A DNA stretch of 43,765 nt from an uncultured Aquimarina sp. (GTDB lineage: Bacteria > Bacteroidota > Bacteroidia > Flavobacteriales > Flavobacteriaceae): assembly GCA_938011245.1 (NCBI GenBank), contig CALLUJ010000059.1, positions 1-43,765 on the forward strand, read 5' to 3'. The notes below the pieces were generated by a model. That model was not told the origin of the DNA. It worked only from the letters and a program-made list of their open reading frames with translations, and ran no database searches. Shown here piece by piece: positions 35,901 to 43,629 of the stretch. Position 1 is the stretch's first letter. Every line of letters starts with the position of its first letter. A program made the translations under genes and the position numbers.

Positions 35901-36188
35901 TTTAATGAATCTATTCGAACGGATGTTAATTTAAACCAAGTAGATGTAACATATGAAGAAAGTGAATTTCGATTTAGATGGGAAGAATTAATTAACTTAG
36001 AACATAAAAATGAGTTATTACTTACTCTGTCACAAAAATTATTATGGGAAGGTATTAAAATTTTTGAAGCACATTACGATAATTTGTCTTTTCAATTTGA
36101 AGATGCCATAGAGGTAATTATAGATAATTTTTATAAAGAATTAGAAATAGTTAATCAACATGAAGAATCTTTAGTAAAAATTCGATAA
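32976..36188 (+). CDS. Fusion of IDO/PrnB-like heme domain, P450-reductase-like FAD/NAD(P)H module and cytochrome b5
   Basis: A 1070-residue cytosolic protein (numbered from the ATG at 32976; a TTG two codons earlier is possible). Residues 1-395 resemble the indoleamine 2,3-dioxygenase/PrnB superfamily: loop GPSGTSSPFFHLIDTF (266-281), likely proximal heme ligand His351 in GVHRRK about 85 residues on, and TIGGFSGLF. Residues 400-770 form a P450-reductase-like unit without a flavodoxin domain: FAD motif RMYSISS (558-564), GVASSYL, and NAD(P) motifs GGTGIAPFKGF (631-641) and YSCGKAG. Residues 803-880 are a cytochrome b5 domain with HPGG (His839) and His863/864. The last 190 residues are helical and unassigned. 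It looks like a self-reducing heme oxygenase; substrate unknown, tryptophan or an indole being the family precedent. Confidence 0.8.
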   Translation: MNTANLVSSCHNYIRYAEAFNRKKGHENLGFLSLEKGFMPLFSPLESLPYPFSKWDKVAAEMPLHYKNQSLRKAIKELPLLNPSENELEDKYLCRASMLLSMLAHAYVRNERNEDLDIPDSITVPWKKVSKRLKRPEPFLSYIDLIIYNWKKKDIKGSSSLENLSLMVPTVNNQEENVFYLTQTEIAFKTKEIVNFVVKIQDAIVNNKKQEVIKGLKNLKVIVAEVTNSSFLKINPNPRSATYVDPVVWAKTVAPFAVPLKEGVQGPSGTSSPFFHLIDTFIERSKYDTILGKEALFIRDWYPEHWRKFINAVSEVSILDYIKKCKDEELDGAFYDFVEAYSGDNGFLGVHRRKVYGYLQMAFKVGRSVTIGGFSGLFKERTWEEVDDELETTRLERYTNKTLKCPYSGIIDKTTIGNNKTKNIVLDVSKKGVSFKEGDRCAIVPKNGSSDVNQLLQALKLSGYETTILTKQWQVYFKKHYNEKLTEVSISKLLSSAKLGDASKILEMCSHIKGYIKTDSNGCVSLLSIVKQLEQLKMDAKQFLLPYLACVLEPEQERMYSISSGFENKKIELTVGNATTKVNNKIFKGVASSYLHSEEANENSKIPFRIISPLRFSLPKSKNTPIFLFAGGTGIAPFKGFWETLEHRGELSNLSIFYSVKKESDIVFRDDLERIFLKKEVNLNVLITREAKQLDKKASLANNKLIFSSTQTSKVKGLILDVTNMRKIFSAIQSQGEFNRSGYFYSCGKAGFALNVIESLKTIIDSFIHNSERSKEIFYNLFAQNRLMQDIFTSPSKSCDSHVTEYNLSDVVIHNSEVDGYWVALEDRVYDLTEFKEIHPGGNKIVEDNAGRDATHEFRRANHHQSKEIMSMLTMYCIGKLKKIIFQSSKTQVQYNDWVLALHLITEMKNTFKVDFSFKNKKTTQLCNEKEITPYKIALLVENQLRFQMEYVKNLKQTFKDLFFDSINYNNVLEEFNESIRTDVNLNQVDVTYEESEFRFRWEELINLEHKNELLLTLSQKLLWEGIKIFEAHYDNLSFQFEDAIEVIIDNFYKELEIVNQHEESLVKIR

Positions 36189-36231
36189 TATACTCATTTA
36201 GTCATTAATTTTTTTAAAAATTTAATATAAA

Positions 36232-36260
36232 TTCTTCGATGCTTGTATCGGGAAATTTTA
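36232..36260 (+). terminator. Possible terminator of the redox cluster
   Basis: An imperfect stem (36232-36240 with 36247-36254) followed by TTTTATTTT, 43 bp past the fusion stop. Weak but well placed. Confidence 0.3.
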
Positions 36261-36337
36261 TTTTCAAATTTTAATAATGTAACTCGAAAAATTATATTAA
36301 TCTTAGTATTTTTATTTTTACAAGATTAAGTAACCAT

Positions 36338-37783
36338 ATGAAACATTTGAAAGTAATTGAAGCTTTAAAAGAAGAAAAGTTATTACAAGAAATACAGGTA
36401 TGTGGGTGGATTCGTTCTTTTAGAAATGGGCGTTTCGTAGCATTAAGTGATGGTTCTTGCTTGCATACTTTACAATGTGTTATAGAAGATGATGTATTAT
36501 TAGATGAATTTACAATATCGAGATTAAATATTGCTGCTTCTATACAAGTTATGGGAGTGTTAAAAGAGAGTGAAGGAAGTGGACAACGAGTAGAATTACT
36601 AGTAAAAAAATTAACTATAGAAGGAGAAGCATCTCCCGAAGAAGTTAAAAAAACAATACTTTCTCCCAAAAAACATAGTTTAGAACTGTTAAGAGAACAA
36701 GCTCATTTAAGAGTAAGAACTAATACCTTTGGATCAATAATGCGTGTTCGTTCTAAATTATCTTATGCAATACATCATTATTTTCAGCAAAAAAATTTTC
36801 AGTATGTACATACACCAATAATTACTTCAAGTGATGCGGAAGGTGCAGGGGAGACTTTTAAAGTTACCCATTTAGATTTTGAAAAATTACCTATAGATGA
36901 TATGGGTAAAGTAGATATTAAGAAAGATTTTTTTGGTAAACCAACAAACCTTACCGTCTCTGGACAATTAGAAGGAGAAACATACGCTATGGGATTAGGA
37001 GATATTTATACTTTTGGACCTACATTTAGAGCAGAAAATTCTAATACTTCAAGGCATTTAGCAGAATTTTGGATGGTTGAACCAGAAATGGCATTTTGTG
37101 ATTTAGACAAAAATATGGACATTGCCGAAGATTTCATAAAATATGTAATTAATTATGTACTTGAGCATTGTGCCGATGATCTTGAGTTTTTAGAAAAACG
37201 CTTATTAAGCGAAGACAAACAAAAACCTAAAGAGGAAAGAAATGAACTTTTATTAAGAGAAAAGTTAGAATTAGTATCTAAAAATCATTTTAAAAGAGTT
37301 AGTTATACTGAAGCTATAGAAATATTAAAAAGCTCTAAACCCAATAAAAAGAAAAAATTTAAATACCCTGTAGATAAATGGGGAGTAGACCTACACAGCG
37401 AACACGAACGTTATTTAGTTGAAAAACATTTTAAGTGTCCTGTTATTCTATTTAACTATCCGGCAAGTATTAAAGCATTTTATATGCGTTTAAATAATGA
37501 TGGAGAAACCGTAAGAGCTATGGATATTTTGTTTCCTGGTATTGGAGAAATTGTAGGTGGCTCACAAAGAGAAGAACGTTTAGAAGTACTGAAAGAGAAA
37601 ATGGATATTTTAAAGATTAGTCAAGAGGAATTGTACTGGTATTTAGATACTAGGCGTTTTGGCACCTGTATCCATAGCGGATTTGGTTTAGGTTTTGAAC
37701 GTTTAGTACTTTTTGTTACAGGAATGACTAATGTTAGAGATGTAATTCCTTACCCAAGAACACCTATGAATGCAGAATTTTAA
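36338..37783 (+). CDS. asnS: Asparaginyl-tRNA synthetase
   Basis: A 481-residue class IIb synthetase. An N-terminal OB-fold anticodon domain (about 15-110, VCGWIRSFRNGRFVALSDGS) precedes the catalytic core with motif 2 FRAENSNTSRHLAEFWMVE and motif 3 GFGLGFERLVLF. The HLAEFWMVEPEM form with SGQLEGETYAMG fits AsnRS rather than AspRS. It charges tRNA-Asn. It is monocistronic and converges with the lipoprotein gene 11 bp on. Confidence 0.95.
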   Translation: MKHLKVIEALKEEKLLQEIQVCGWIRSFRNGRFVALSDGSCLHTLQCVIEDDVLLDEFTISRLNIAASIQVMGVLKESEGSGQRVELLVKKLTIEGEASPEEVKKTILSPKKHSLELLREQAHLRVRTNTFGSIMRVRSKLSYAIHHYFQQKNFQYVHTPIITSSDAEGAGETFKVTHLDFEKLPIDDMGKVDIKKDFFGKPTNLTVSGQLEGETYAMGLGDIYTFGPTFRAENSNTSRHLAEFWMVEPEMAFCDLDKNMDIAEDFIKYVINYVLEHCADDLEFLEKRLLSEDKQKPKEERNELLLREKLELVSKNHFKRVSYTEAIEILKSSKPNKKKKFKYPVDKWGVDLHSEHERYLVEKHFKCPVILFNYPASIKAFYMRLNNDGETVRAMDILFPGIGEIVGGSQREERLEVLKEKMDILKISQEELYWYLDTRRFGTCIHSGFGLGFERLVLFVTGMTNVRDVIPYPRTPMNAEF

Positions 37784-37794
37784 TAAAAAGGGAT

Positions 37795-38175
37795 TTATTT
37801 TATTTTTGTAGCTGTGCCTTTTGCTTTTTTTGAAGCGCCAACAAGTCCATACTCAAAAGTGTAAGTATTTTTTGTTGTTGTTAATATTTTGAAGTGTAAT
37901 GGCTTTTCTTCGCTTCTTTTTTTAGGATTTAAACTCCTTAAAATACATTCACATTTATTTACCCAACGAATACTGGAGGTATCTGCTTTGTTCTGAAAAT
38001 AATCAATTTCTATAGAATCATTTCTAAAAAATTGAGAAGTAACTAGTTCTCCATTTAAAAAACTTTGATATTCAAAAGTACCTATTCTAAAACGTTCGCA
38101 ATCTCTTTTTTGTTCATAACAACTAATAAATACTAATGTTATAAATAATAGAGAAAAATACTTTAAGAAAGCCAT
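37795..38175 (-). CDS. Small conserved flavobacterial lipoprotein
   Basis: A 126-residue lipoprotein: hydrophobic signal and lipobox VFISC (Cys19), then RFRIGTFEYQSFLNGELVT and SIEIDYFQNKADTSSIRWVN, ending KKAKGTATKIK. I recognise it as a family conserved in Flavobacteriia that is sometimes mislabelled DNA topoisomerase IV; it has no topoisomerase feature. Function unknown. It lies 65 bp past the XRE-regulator gene on the same strand and may be co-transcribed with it. Confidence 0.7.
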   Translation of the reverse strand: MAFLKYFSLLFITLVFISCYEQKRDCERFRIGTFEYQSFLNGELVTSQFFRNDSIEIDYFQNKADTSSIRWVNKCECILRSLNPKKRSEEKPLHFKILTTTKNTYTFEYGLVGASKKAKGTATKIK

Positions 38176-38240
38176 GTTAATTATAAAATATACTGTTTAC
38201 CTGTAAAAATAAAATAAATTTACAAGTAATAGTAATAGTA

Positions 38241-38693
38241 TTAGTTTTTATACTCGTTAAAGGTTCCGTCCGTATAAAAAACAATAATACGCTCTATAGT
38301 TTTATTTGTAGGTTTTTCTTCTTTATTCTTTAATACGGTATTATTACTAGTTTCATTTGAAAACAAGTTTACTTTCTCATCATTTACTGTTACGTTTTTT
38401 TGGTTGTCTATAACTTGAGAATCTTTTGAATTCGAAAATAAAGAAGGAGAAGAAGCCATAATTTCGTTTTTAGGAAAATCTCCTTTTCCAAACATTAACC
38501 ACTCAAAACTTACCTCTTTAAAGTTTTCTAAAATATGTAGTACAAAATCTAAGCTAGGTTTGTTTCTTCCTGAAATAATATGAGATATAGAAGAACGGCC
38601 AACCCCCATTTTTTCGGCAAAAGCAGAAGCTGATAGTTCATAGAATGATAAAATTTTTTGTAGACGGCTAGTAAACATTCTAGTGTTTATCAT
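38241..38693 (-). CDS. XRE/Cro-type helix-turn-helix regulator
   Basis: A 150-residue protein. Residues 7-65 form a five-helix XRE domain (LSASAFAEKMGVGRSSISHI as the HTH, then SGRNKPSLDFVLHILENF). The rest is polar and probably a flexible linker ending in IIVFYTDGTF. The lambda-Cro/C1-like domain and the TTACA-N2-TGTAA palindrome inside its own promoter suggest autorepression. It diverges from the M14 peptidase gene, whose promoter has the same palindrome. A second Met at codon 6 is an alternative start. Confidence 0.85.
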   Translation of the reverse strand: MINTRMFTSRLQKILSFYELSASAFAEKMGVGRSSISHIISGRNKPSLDFVLHILENFKEVSFEWLMFGKGDFPKNEIMASSPSLFSNSKDSQVIDNQKNVTVNDEKVNLFSNETSNNTVLKNKEEKPTNKTIERIIVFYTDGTFNEYKN

Positions 38694-38725
38694 TGTAAAC
38701 TATTAAAGGTTATCTTGTTAAAGTA

Positions 38726-38756
38726 CAAATATAAACATAATTACATTTGTAAACAA
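38726..38756 (-). promoter_or_regulatory. Promoter of the XRE gene with embedded operator
   Basis: On the minus strand TTG (38754-38756) and TATATTTG (38726-38733) lie 20 bp apart, a good Bacteroidota promoter. The palindrome TTACATTTGTAA (38741-38752) fills the spacer, so a bound repressor would block the sigma factor. Confidence 0.65.
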
Positions 38757-38944
38757 ACGGGTAATCGTTCCAATAATTTACTTAAAGCATAGATTCAACT
38801 AACTCACTTAAGTGGTTGATTTATAGTTTTTTGAACTTTAATCAATAGATGTTTTTATTGTTTTGTGAATGAAGCTATTTATTACCTTTTAAATGAATAA
38901 CGATTTTTTATTAATGTTTACTAAATAGATTTTATAATTGTTTT

Positions 38945-38996
38945 TTATAAGTATACAATTGTAAGCAATATGTTGTTTACAATTATATACTTATAA
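38945..38996. repeat. 20-bp inverted repeat between divergent genes
   Basis: Arms 38945-38964 and 38977-38996 match at 19 of 20 positions around a 12-bp loop. Each arm carries a TTACAATT-type half of the XRE motif, and the left arm holds the perfect TACAATTGTA (38954-38963). It may bind two regulator dimers or form a cruciform. Confidence 0.65.
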
Positions 38997-39009
38997 AAGC
39001 TAAAGAAAA

Positions 39010-39038
39010 TTACAATTGTAAATGAGTTTGTACTTTTG
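39010..39038 (+). promoter_or_regulatory. Operator and -7 box of the M14 peptidase gene
   Basis: TTACAATTGTAA (39010-39021, perfect palindrome) is followed 9 bp later by TACTTTTG (39031-39038, TAnnTTTG), 20 bp before the ATG. The operator covers the -33 region, so the XRE protein probably represses this gene too. Confidence 0.6.
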
Positions 39039-39058
39039 CATATAAATCAAAGTCGATT

Positions 39059-40216
39059 ATGGATACCAACAAGATATTAGATACCTATTTAAATTATAAA
39101 GAATCTTCAATAAGCGGTCGTTATATAAATTACCAATCAATAAGCCCTATATTAAAAAAATGGAAATCTATTTTTAACGTAACAGAATTGGGACGTTCAG
39201 AAAATAATTTGCCTATAAATTTAATTACCATAGGTACTGGCAAAAAAAAGATATTACTATGGTCTCAAATGCATGGTAATGAAAGTACCACTACTAGAGC
39301 GGTATTTGATTTGTTAAATCTTTTAAATGATACTAATAATTCGTTAAGTACTCAGGTTTTAAAAGAATGTACTTTATATATAGTGCCCATGCTTAATCCA
39401 GATGGTTCTAATGCATATACTCGTGCTAACTATAGAAACGTAGACTTAAACAGAGATGCACAGGTGCTCACACAAAAAGAAAGTCAAATATTTAAAAAAT
39501 TAGTAGATTTTGTTAATCCATTAATAGCTTTTAATTTACATGGACAGCGTACTATTTTTAGCGTAGGAAATACCAATAAAAGCGCTATTGTATCATTTTT
39601 GTCTCCTGCGAGCAATCCAAAACGTAGCATAACGGAAAGTAGAAAAAAAGGAATGCAAATTATTGCAGAAATGAATAATTCACTTCAGCAAGTAATCCCT
39701 AATAGTGTAGGTAGGTACGATGATGGTTTTAATTTAAATTGTACAGGAGACACTTTAGAAAATAGAGGAATAACTACTATTTTATTTGAAGCAGGACATT
39801 ATCCTAATGATTATGAAAGAGAAACTACTCGAAAATGGATATACCTTTCGTTGGTTACTTCTATCTACTTTATTTCAAAAAATATAATAGATGGAAGCCA
39901 ATATGAACGTTATTTTGATATCCCAGAGAATGGAAAGTGTTTTAATGATATTATTATTAGAAATTATGATAATTTTTCTAATAAGACAGATATTGCTATT
40001 CAGTATAAAGAAATTTTGATAGGAGGAAAGCTGCTTTTTAAACCATATATAATTGATATACAACCTAAAATAACTAATTTTGGACATCTAGAATTCAATG
40101 CTTCAGTTGTAAAAATTAATTTAAATGAAAAAAATGAGTACTTAAAAATTAACAATGAAATAGATATAATTAAAATTAATGATAAAGAATTCTCAGTATT
40201 TCCAATAAAACATTAA
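39059..40216 (+). CDS. M14-family zinc carboxypeptidase
   Basis: A 385-residue protein without a clear signal peptide. Zinc ligands His72 and Glu75 (MHGNES) and His161 (NLHGQ), the substrate-carboxylate pair Asn131-Arg132 (DLNRD) and catalytic Glu244 (LFEAGHY) are all present. The opening part is short, and about 130 residues of beta-rich sequence follow the catalytic domain. The family removes C-terminal residues from peptides or acts on murein peptides. It is apparently controlled by the divergent XRE regulator and ends at its own terminator. Confidence 0.85.
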   Translation: MDTNKILDTYLNYKESSISGRYINYQSISPILKKWKSIFNVTELGRSENNLPINLITIGTGKKKILLWSQMHGNESTTTRAVFDLLNLLNDTNNSLSTQVLKECTLYIVPMLNPDGSNAYTRANYRNVDLNRDAQVLTQKESQIFKKLVDFVNPLIAFNLHGQRTIFSVGNTNKSAIVSFLSPASNPKRSITESRKKGMQIIAEMNNSLQQVIPNSVGRYDDGFNLNCTGDTLENRGITTILFEAGHYPNDYERETTRKWIYLSLVTSIYFISKNIIDGSQYERYFDIPENGKCFNDIIIRNYDNFSNKTDIAIQYKEILIGGKLLFKPYIIDIQPKITNFGHLEFNASVVKINLNEKNEYLKINNEIDIIKINDKEFSVFPIKH

Positions 40217-40228
40217 AATTAATACCTT

Positions 40229-40253
40229 AAAATAGCATAAAACTGCTATTTTT
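40229..40253 (+). terminator. Terminator of the M14 peptidase gene
   Basis: AAAATAGCA pairs with TGCTATTTT (9 bp, 6-base loop) and runs into a T5 tract, 12 bp past the stop codon. Confidence 0.65.
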
Positions 40254-40283
40254 ACATTTCGTTAATTAAACCTTTAAAGTGCT

Positions 40284-40766
40284 ATGGCAAAATTTAAGTT
40301 AGACGAGGTAGATCACCAAATCTTAGATATGCTTATTGAAAACACAAGAACTCCTTTTACAGATATCGCTAAAAAGCTTTTAATATCGGCAGGGACTGTT
40401 CATGTTAGAGTTAAAAAAATGGAAGAAGCAGGTATCATTCAAGGTTCTTCACTAACATTAAATTATACCAAATTAGGATATTCATTTATCGCCTATGTAG
40501 GTATATTTTTACAAAATACTTCACAAACTAAATTTGTTTTGCAACGTATTAATGAAATCCCTTATGTAACGGTTGCACATGTAACCACTGGTAAATTTAA
40601 TATATTTTGTAAGATTCGTGCAAAAGATACTAATCATGCAAAAGACATTATTTTTATGTTAGATGATATAGAAGGAGTATATAGAACAGAGACTATGATT
40701 TCTTTAGAAGAAAGTATAAACGATAAAAAACGTTTAATGCATTCTATTTTTAGTGAAATGAATTAG
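40284..40766 (+). CDS. Lrp/AsnC-family transcriptional regulator
   Basis: A 160-residue regulator: an N-terminal HTH (LDEVDHQILDMLIENTRTPF, then SAGTVHVRVKKMEEAGII) and a C-terminal RAM ligand-binding domain (YVTVAHVTTGKFNIFCKI). Such proteins form octamers that respond to amino acids. It lies 26 bp before ppc and may share its transcript, which would link amino-acid state to oxaloacetate supply; that link is inference. Confidence 0.9.
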   Translation: MAKFKLDEVDHQILDMLIENTRTPFTDIAKKLLISAGTVHVRVKKMEEAGIIQGSSLTLNYTKLGYSFIAYVGIFLQNTSQTKFVLQRINEIPYVTVAHVTTGKFNIFCKIRAKDTNHAKDIIFMLDDIEGVYRTETMISLEESINDKKRLMHSIFSEMN

Positions 40767-40792
40767 TCCTTATAACAGAGAAAAAAAAATAA

Positions 40793-43378
40793 ATGAGCAG
40801 ATCGCCAAAAATTTCACGTTTTAACGAAGACGTACTTTCAAAATATCAAATTTACAACAGTATTTTTATGACCTTGCCTTTTGATAAGGTTACTAATACT
40901 GGTGTTTTATTACCTTTATTTAAAGAAGTTTGTGATAAAGGCTTTGCTAATAAACAAACACCTACACAAATTGTAGAAAACTTCTTTACATTATACCAGG
41001 ATAATCCCTCGGAAGATGATAAAAACACTTTATTGTTTCGCTTTATACAGTATATAGAACGTCAAGTAGTTTTGTTTGACGCTATAGAAGATGCCGCTTT
41101 TACGAAAGTAAACAATATGGATGGTCGTGGTACTTTAAGAAGTTTAAAAGAAGAAGCAGCAGAAAAAGATTTAATGGACGTAATGAAAGAGTTTTTAAAA
41201 TCTTTCAAAATACGTCCTACACTTACAGCACATCCAACTCAGTTTTATCCAGGTACGGTATTAGGTATAATTAGAGACCTTGATAAAGCCATAAGAGGTA
41301 ATGATTTATTAACCATAAAAAAATTATTAGCACAACTAGGAAAAACGGCTTTCTTTAAAAAAGAGAAACCAAGTCCTCTTGACGAAGCAGTAAGTTTAAT
41401 ATGGTATTTAGAAAACGTATTCTATCATTCAATAAGTTCTATATACAATTATATACAGCAAAACATCTTTAATGGTGAAAGCTTAGATAATGATATTGTT
41501 AATTTAGGCTTTTGGCCAGGAGGAGACCGCGATGGAAATCCTTTTGTAACCACCGAAACTACGTTAAAAGTAGCCGAAAAGTTAAAAACATCTATCCTCT
41601 CTAACTATTATAAGGATATTAGAAGTTTAAAACGTCGTATTACCTTTGGTAATTTGCCAGATAAAATTAACGCTTTAGAGTTACAACTATATCAAAATAT
41701 ATATTATCCATCAGGCTCTAATGAATTTACATTAGAGTATTTAGAAAGTGAATTAGCAGCTATTCGCATCTCTTTAGTAGAAGATCATAATAGTTTGTAT
41801 TTAAAAGAACTAGATAATTTAATAAACCGAGTTAAGCTATTTGGCTTCCATTTTGGAACTTTAGATATCCGTCAAGACTCACGTATACACCATAATGTAC
41901 TTACACAAATTGTAAAAGAAACTACCGAAGCAGGTTTAGGTATATTCCCAAATAATTATTTAGAATTATCAGAGGAAAAACAAATAGAAGTTCTTTCTAA
42001 ATTATATGGAAAATTAGATGCTAACATGTTAAAAGACGATATGGCTAGAGCAACTATTGGATCTATTTATGCTATGAAAAAAATTCAGGCAGATAATGGC
42101 GAACGTGCAGCTAATAGATATATTATTAGTAATAATGGTAGTGCACTTAATGTTATGGAAGCTTTTTGTATGGTTAAGTTGTGTAATTGGGAGCAACCAT
42201 CTACAGACATCATACCATTATTTGAAACAGTACCCGATTTAGAGGTAGCAGATTCAGTAATGGAACAATTATATACCAATTCAGAATACATGGCACATCT
42301 TGAACGTCGTGGAATGAAGCAAACAATAATGCTTGGTTTTTCCGATGGGACAAAAGATGGAGGATATTTAATGGCTAATTGGGGAATCTTTAAAGCTAAA
42401 GAAGCGCTAACAGCTATTTCCAGAAAGTATGATGTAAAAGTTGTGTTTTTTGACGGACGAGGAGGACCACCAGCACGTGGAGGAGGTAAAACAAGTCAGT
42501 TTTATGCTTCTTTAGGTCCAACTATAGAAGATGAAGAAATTCAAATGACAGTTCAAGGGCAGACCATTAGTTCTAATTTTGGAACTACAGATTCTTGTCA
42601 ATATAATTTAGAACAATTACTAGGTGCTGGGATTTCTAATGAGTTATTTACAAATCCTACTAAAATTATTAAAGAAGAAAACCGCCAAACTATGCAAGAG
42701 TTAGCGGATATTAGTTATAAAACATATTCTGACTTTAAAGGGCATGATAAATTTTTACCATACTTAGAGCGTATGAGTACACTTAAGTATTATGGTAAAG
42801 CTAATATTGGTAGTCGTCCTTCAAAGCGTGGTTCGGGTTCTGAATTAAAGTTTAGTGATTTAAGAGCAATTCCTTTTGTAGGAAGTTGGAGTCAATTAAA
42901 ACAAAATGTACCTGGTTTTTACGGTGTAGGAACAGCTATTAAGGCTTTTGAAGATAGAGGTGATTTTGCTAAAGTAGAACAGTTGTATAAGGACTCTACT
43001 TTCTTCAAAACTTTATTAGAAAATAGCATGATGAGTTTGACTAAATCATTTTTTGATTTAACTGCTTATATGCAAGATGATCCTGAATTTGGTGCATTCT
43101 GGGAAATTATACATGAAGAATACAAATTAACTAAGCGTTTGTTGTTAAAAGTCACAGGTTATAACGAATTGATGGAAAATGAACCAGTAGGTAAAGCTTC
43201 TATTCAAATTCGTGAATCTATTGTACTTCCTTTACTAACTATTCAACAATATGCATTAAAGAAAATACAGGATATGAATAGAAGTGGAAAAATTGATAAT
43301 GAACAATACTTAGCCTACGAAAAAATGGTGACACGTTCCTTATTTGGAAATATTAATGCGAGTAGAAATTCAGCATAA
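40793..43378 (+). CDS. ppc: Phosphoenolpyruvate carboxylase
   Basis: An 861-residue cytosolic enzyme that carboxylates PEP to oxaloacetate to refill the TCA cycle. Catalytic motifs: LTAHPTQFYPG (catalytic His), GFWPGGDRDGNPFVT, DIRQDSR, MLGFSDGTKDGGY, FFDGRGGPPARGGG (Gly-rich loop) and IGSRPSKRGSG. The order is canonical, with the Bacteroidota variants PPARGGG and AHPTQ (AHPTE in E. coli). It is followed by a strong terminator. Confidence 0.95.
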   Translation: MSRSPKISRFNEDVLSKYQIYNSIFMTLPFDKVTNTGVLLPLFKEVCDKGFANKQTPTQIVENFFTLYQDNPSEDDKNTLLFRFIQYIERQVVLFDAIEDAAFTKVNNMDGRGTLRSLKEEAAEKDLMDVMKEFLKSFKIRPTLTAHPTQFYPGTVLGIIRDLDKAIRGNDLLTIKKLLAQLGKTAFFKKEKPSPLDEAVSLIWYLENVFYHSISSIYNYIQQNIFNGESLDNDIVNLGFWPGGDRDGNPFVTTETTLKVAEKLKTSILSNYYKDIRSLKRRITFGNLPDKINALELQLYQNIYYPSGSNEFTLEYLESELAAIRISLVEDHNSLYLKELDNLINRVKLFGFHFGTLDIRQDSRIHHNVLTQIVKETTEAGLGIFPNNYLELSEEKQIEVLSKLYGKLDANMLKDDMARATIGSIYAMKKIQADNGERAANRYIISNNGSALNVMEAFCMVKLCNWEQPSTDIIPLFETVPDLEVADSVMEQLYTNSEYMAHLERRGMKQTIMLGFSDGTKDGGYLMANWGIFKAKEALTAISRKYDVKVVFFDGRGGPPARGGGKTSQFYASLGPTIEDEEIQMTVQGQTISSNFGTTDSCQYNLEQLLGAGISNELFTNPTKIIKEENRQTMQELADISYKTYSDFKGHDKFLPYLERMSTLKYYGKANIGSRPSKRGSGSELKFSDLRAIPFVGSWSQLKQNVPGFYGVGTAIKAFEDRGDFAKVEQLYKDSTFFKTLLENSMMSLTKSFFDLTAYMQDDPEFGAFWEIIHEEYKLTKRLLLKVTGYNELMENEPVGKASIQIRESIVLPLLTIQQYALKKIQDMNRSGKIDNEQYLAYEKMVTRSLFGNINASRNSA

Positions 43379-43406
43379 TCAACTTCAATAAAATAAAGTA
43401 TATTTT

Positions 43407-43441
43407 AACACCGAAAAGTATAAATTTTTCGGTGTTTTTTT
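43407..43441 (+). terminator. Rho-independent terminator of ppc
   Basis: An 11-bp perfect stem (AACACCGAAAA with TTTTCGGTGTT), 8-base loop and a T-run, 28 bp past the stop. Confidence 0.85.
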
Positions 43442-43629
43442 ATGGAATATTGATAAGACTTCTTATAAATACACGATTATAGATTTCTTAACACATAAAT
43501 TGAATTTAAAAGTTGTTAGATTCTAATTTTAAAAGGTCATTTTGTGAGTTATATTTATTTATTTTAGAGACCTAAAATAAATTTATTTGAACCCCGTTAT
43601 TGATAACTAAATCAAAAACTAACACTCAA

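Noticed and set aside
32976..36188. The fusion as nitrate or sulfite reductase
   Set aside because: It has FAD/NAD(P)H and b5 parts like plant nitrate reductase, but no molybdopterin domain, and its N-terminal part matches IDO/PrnB-type motifs instead.
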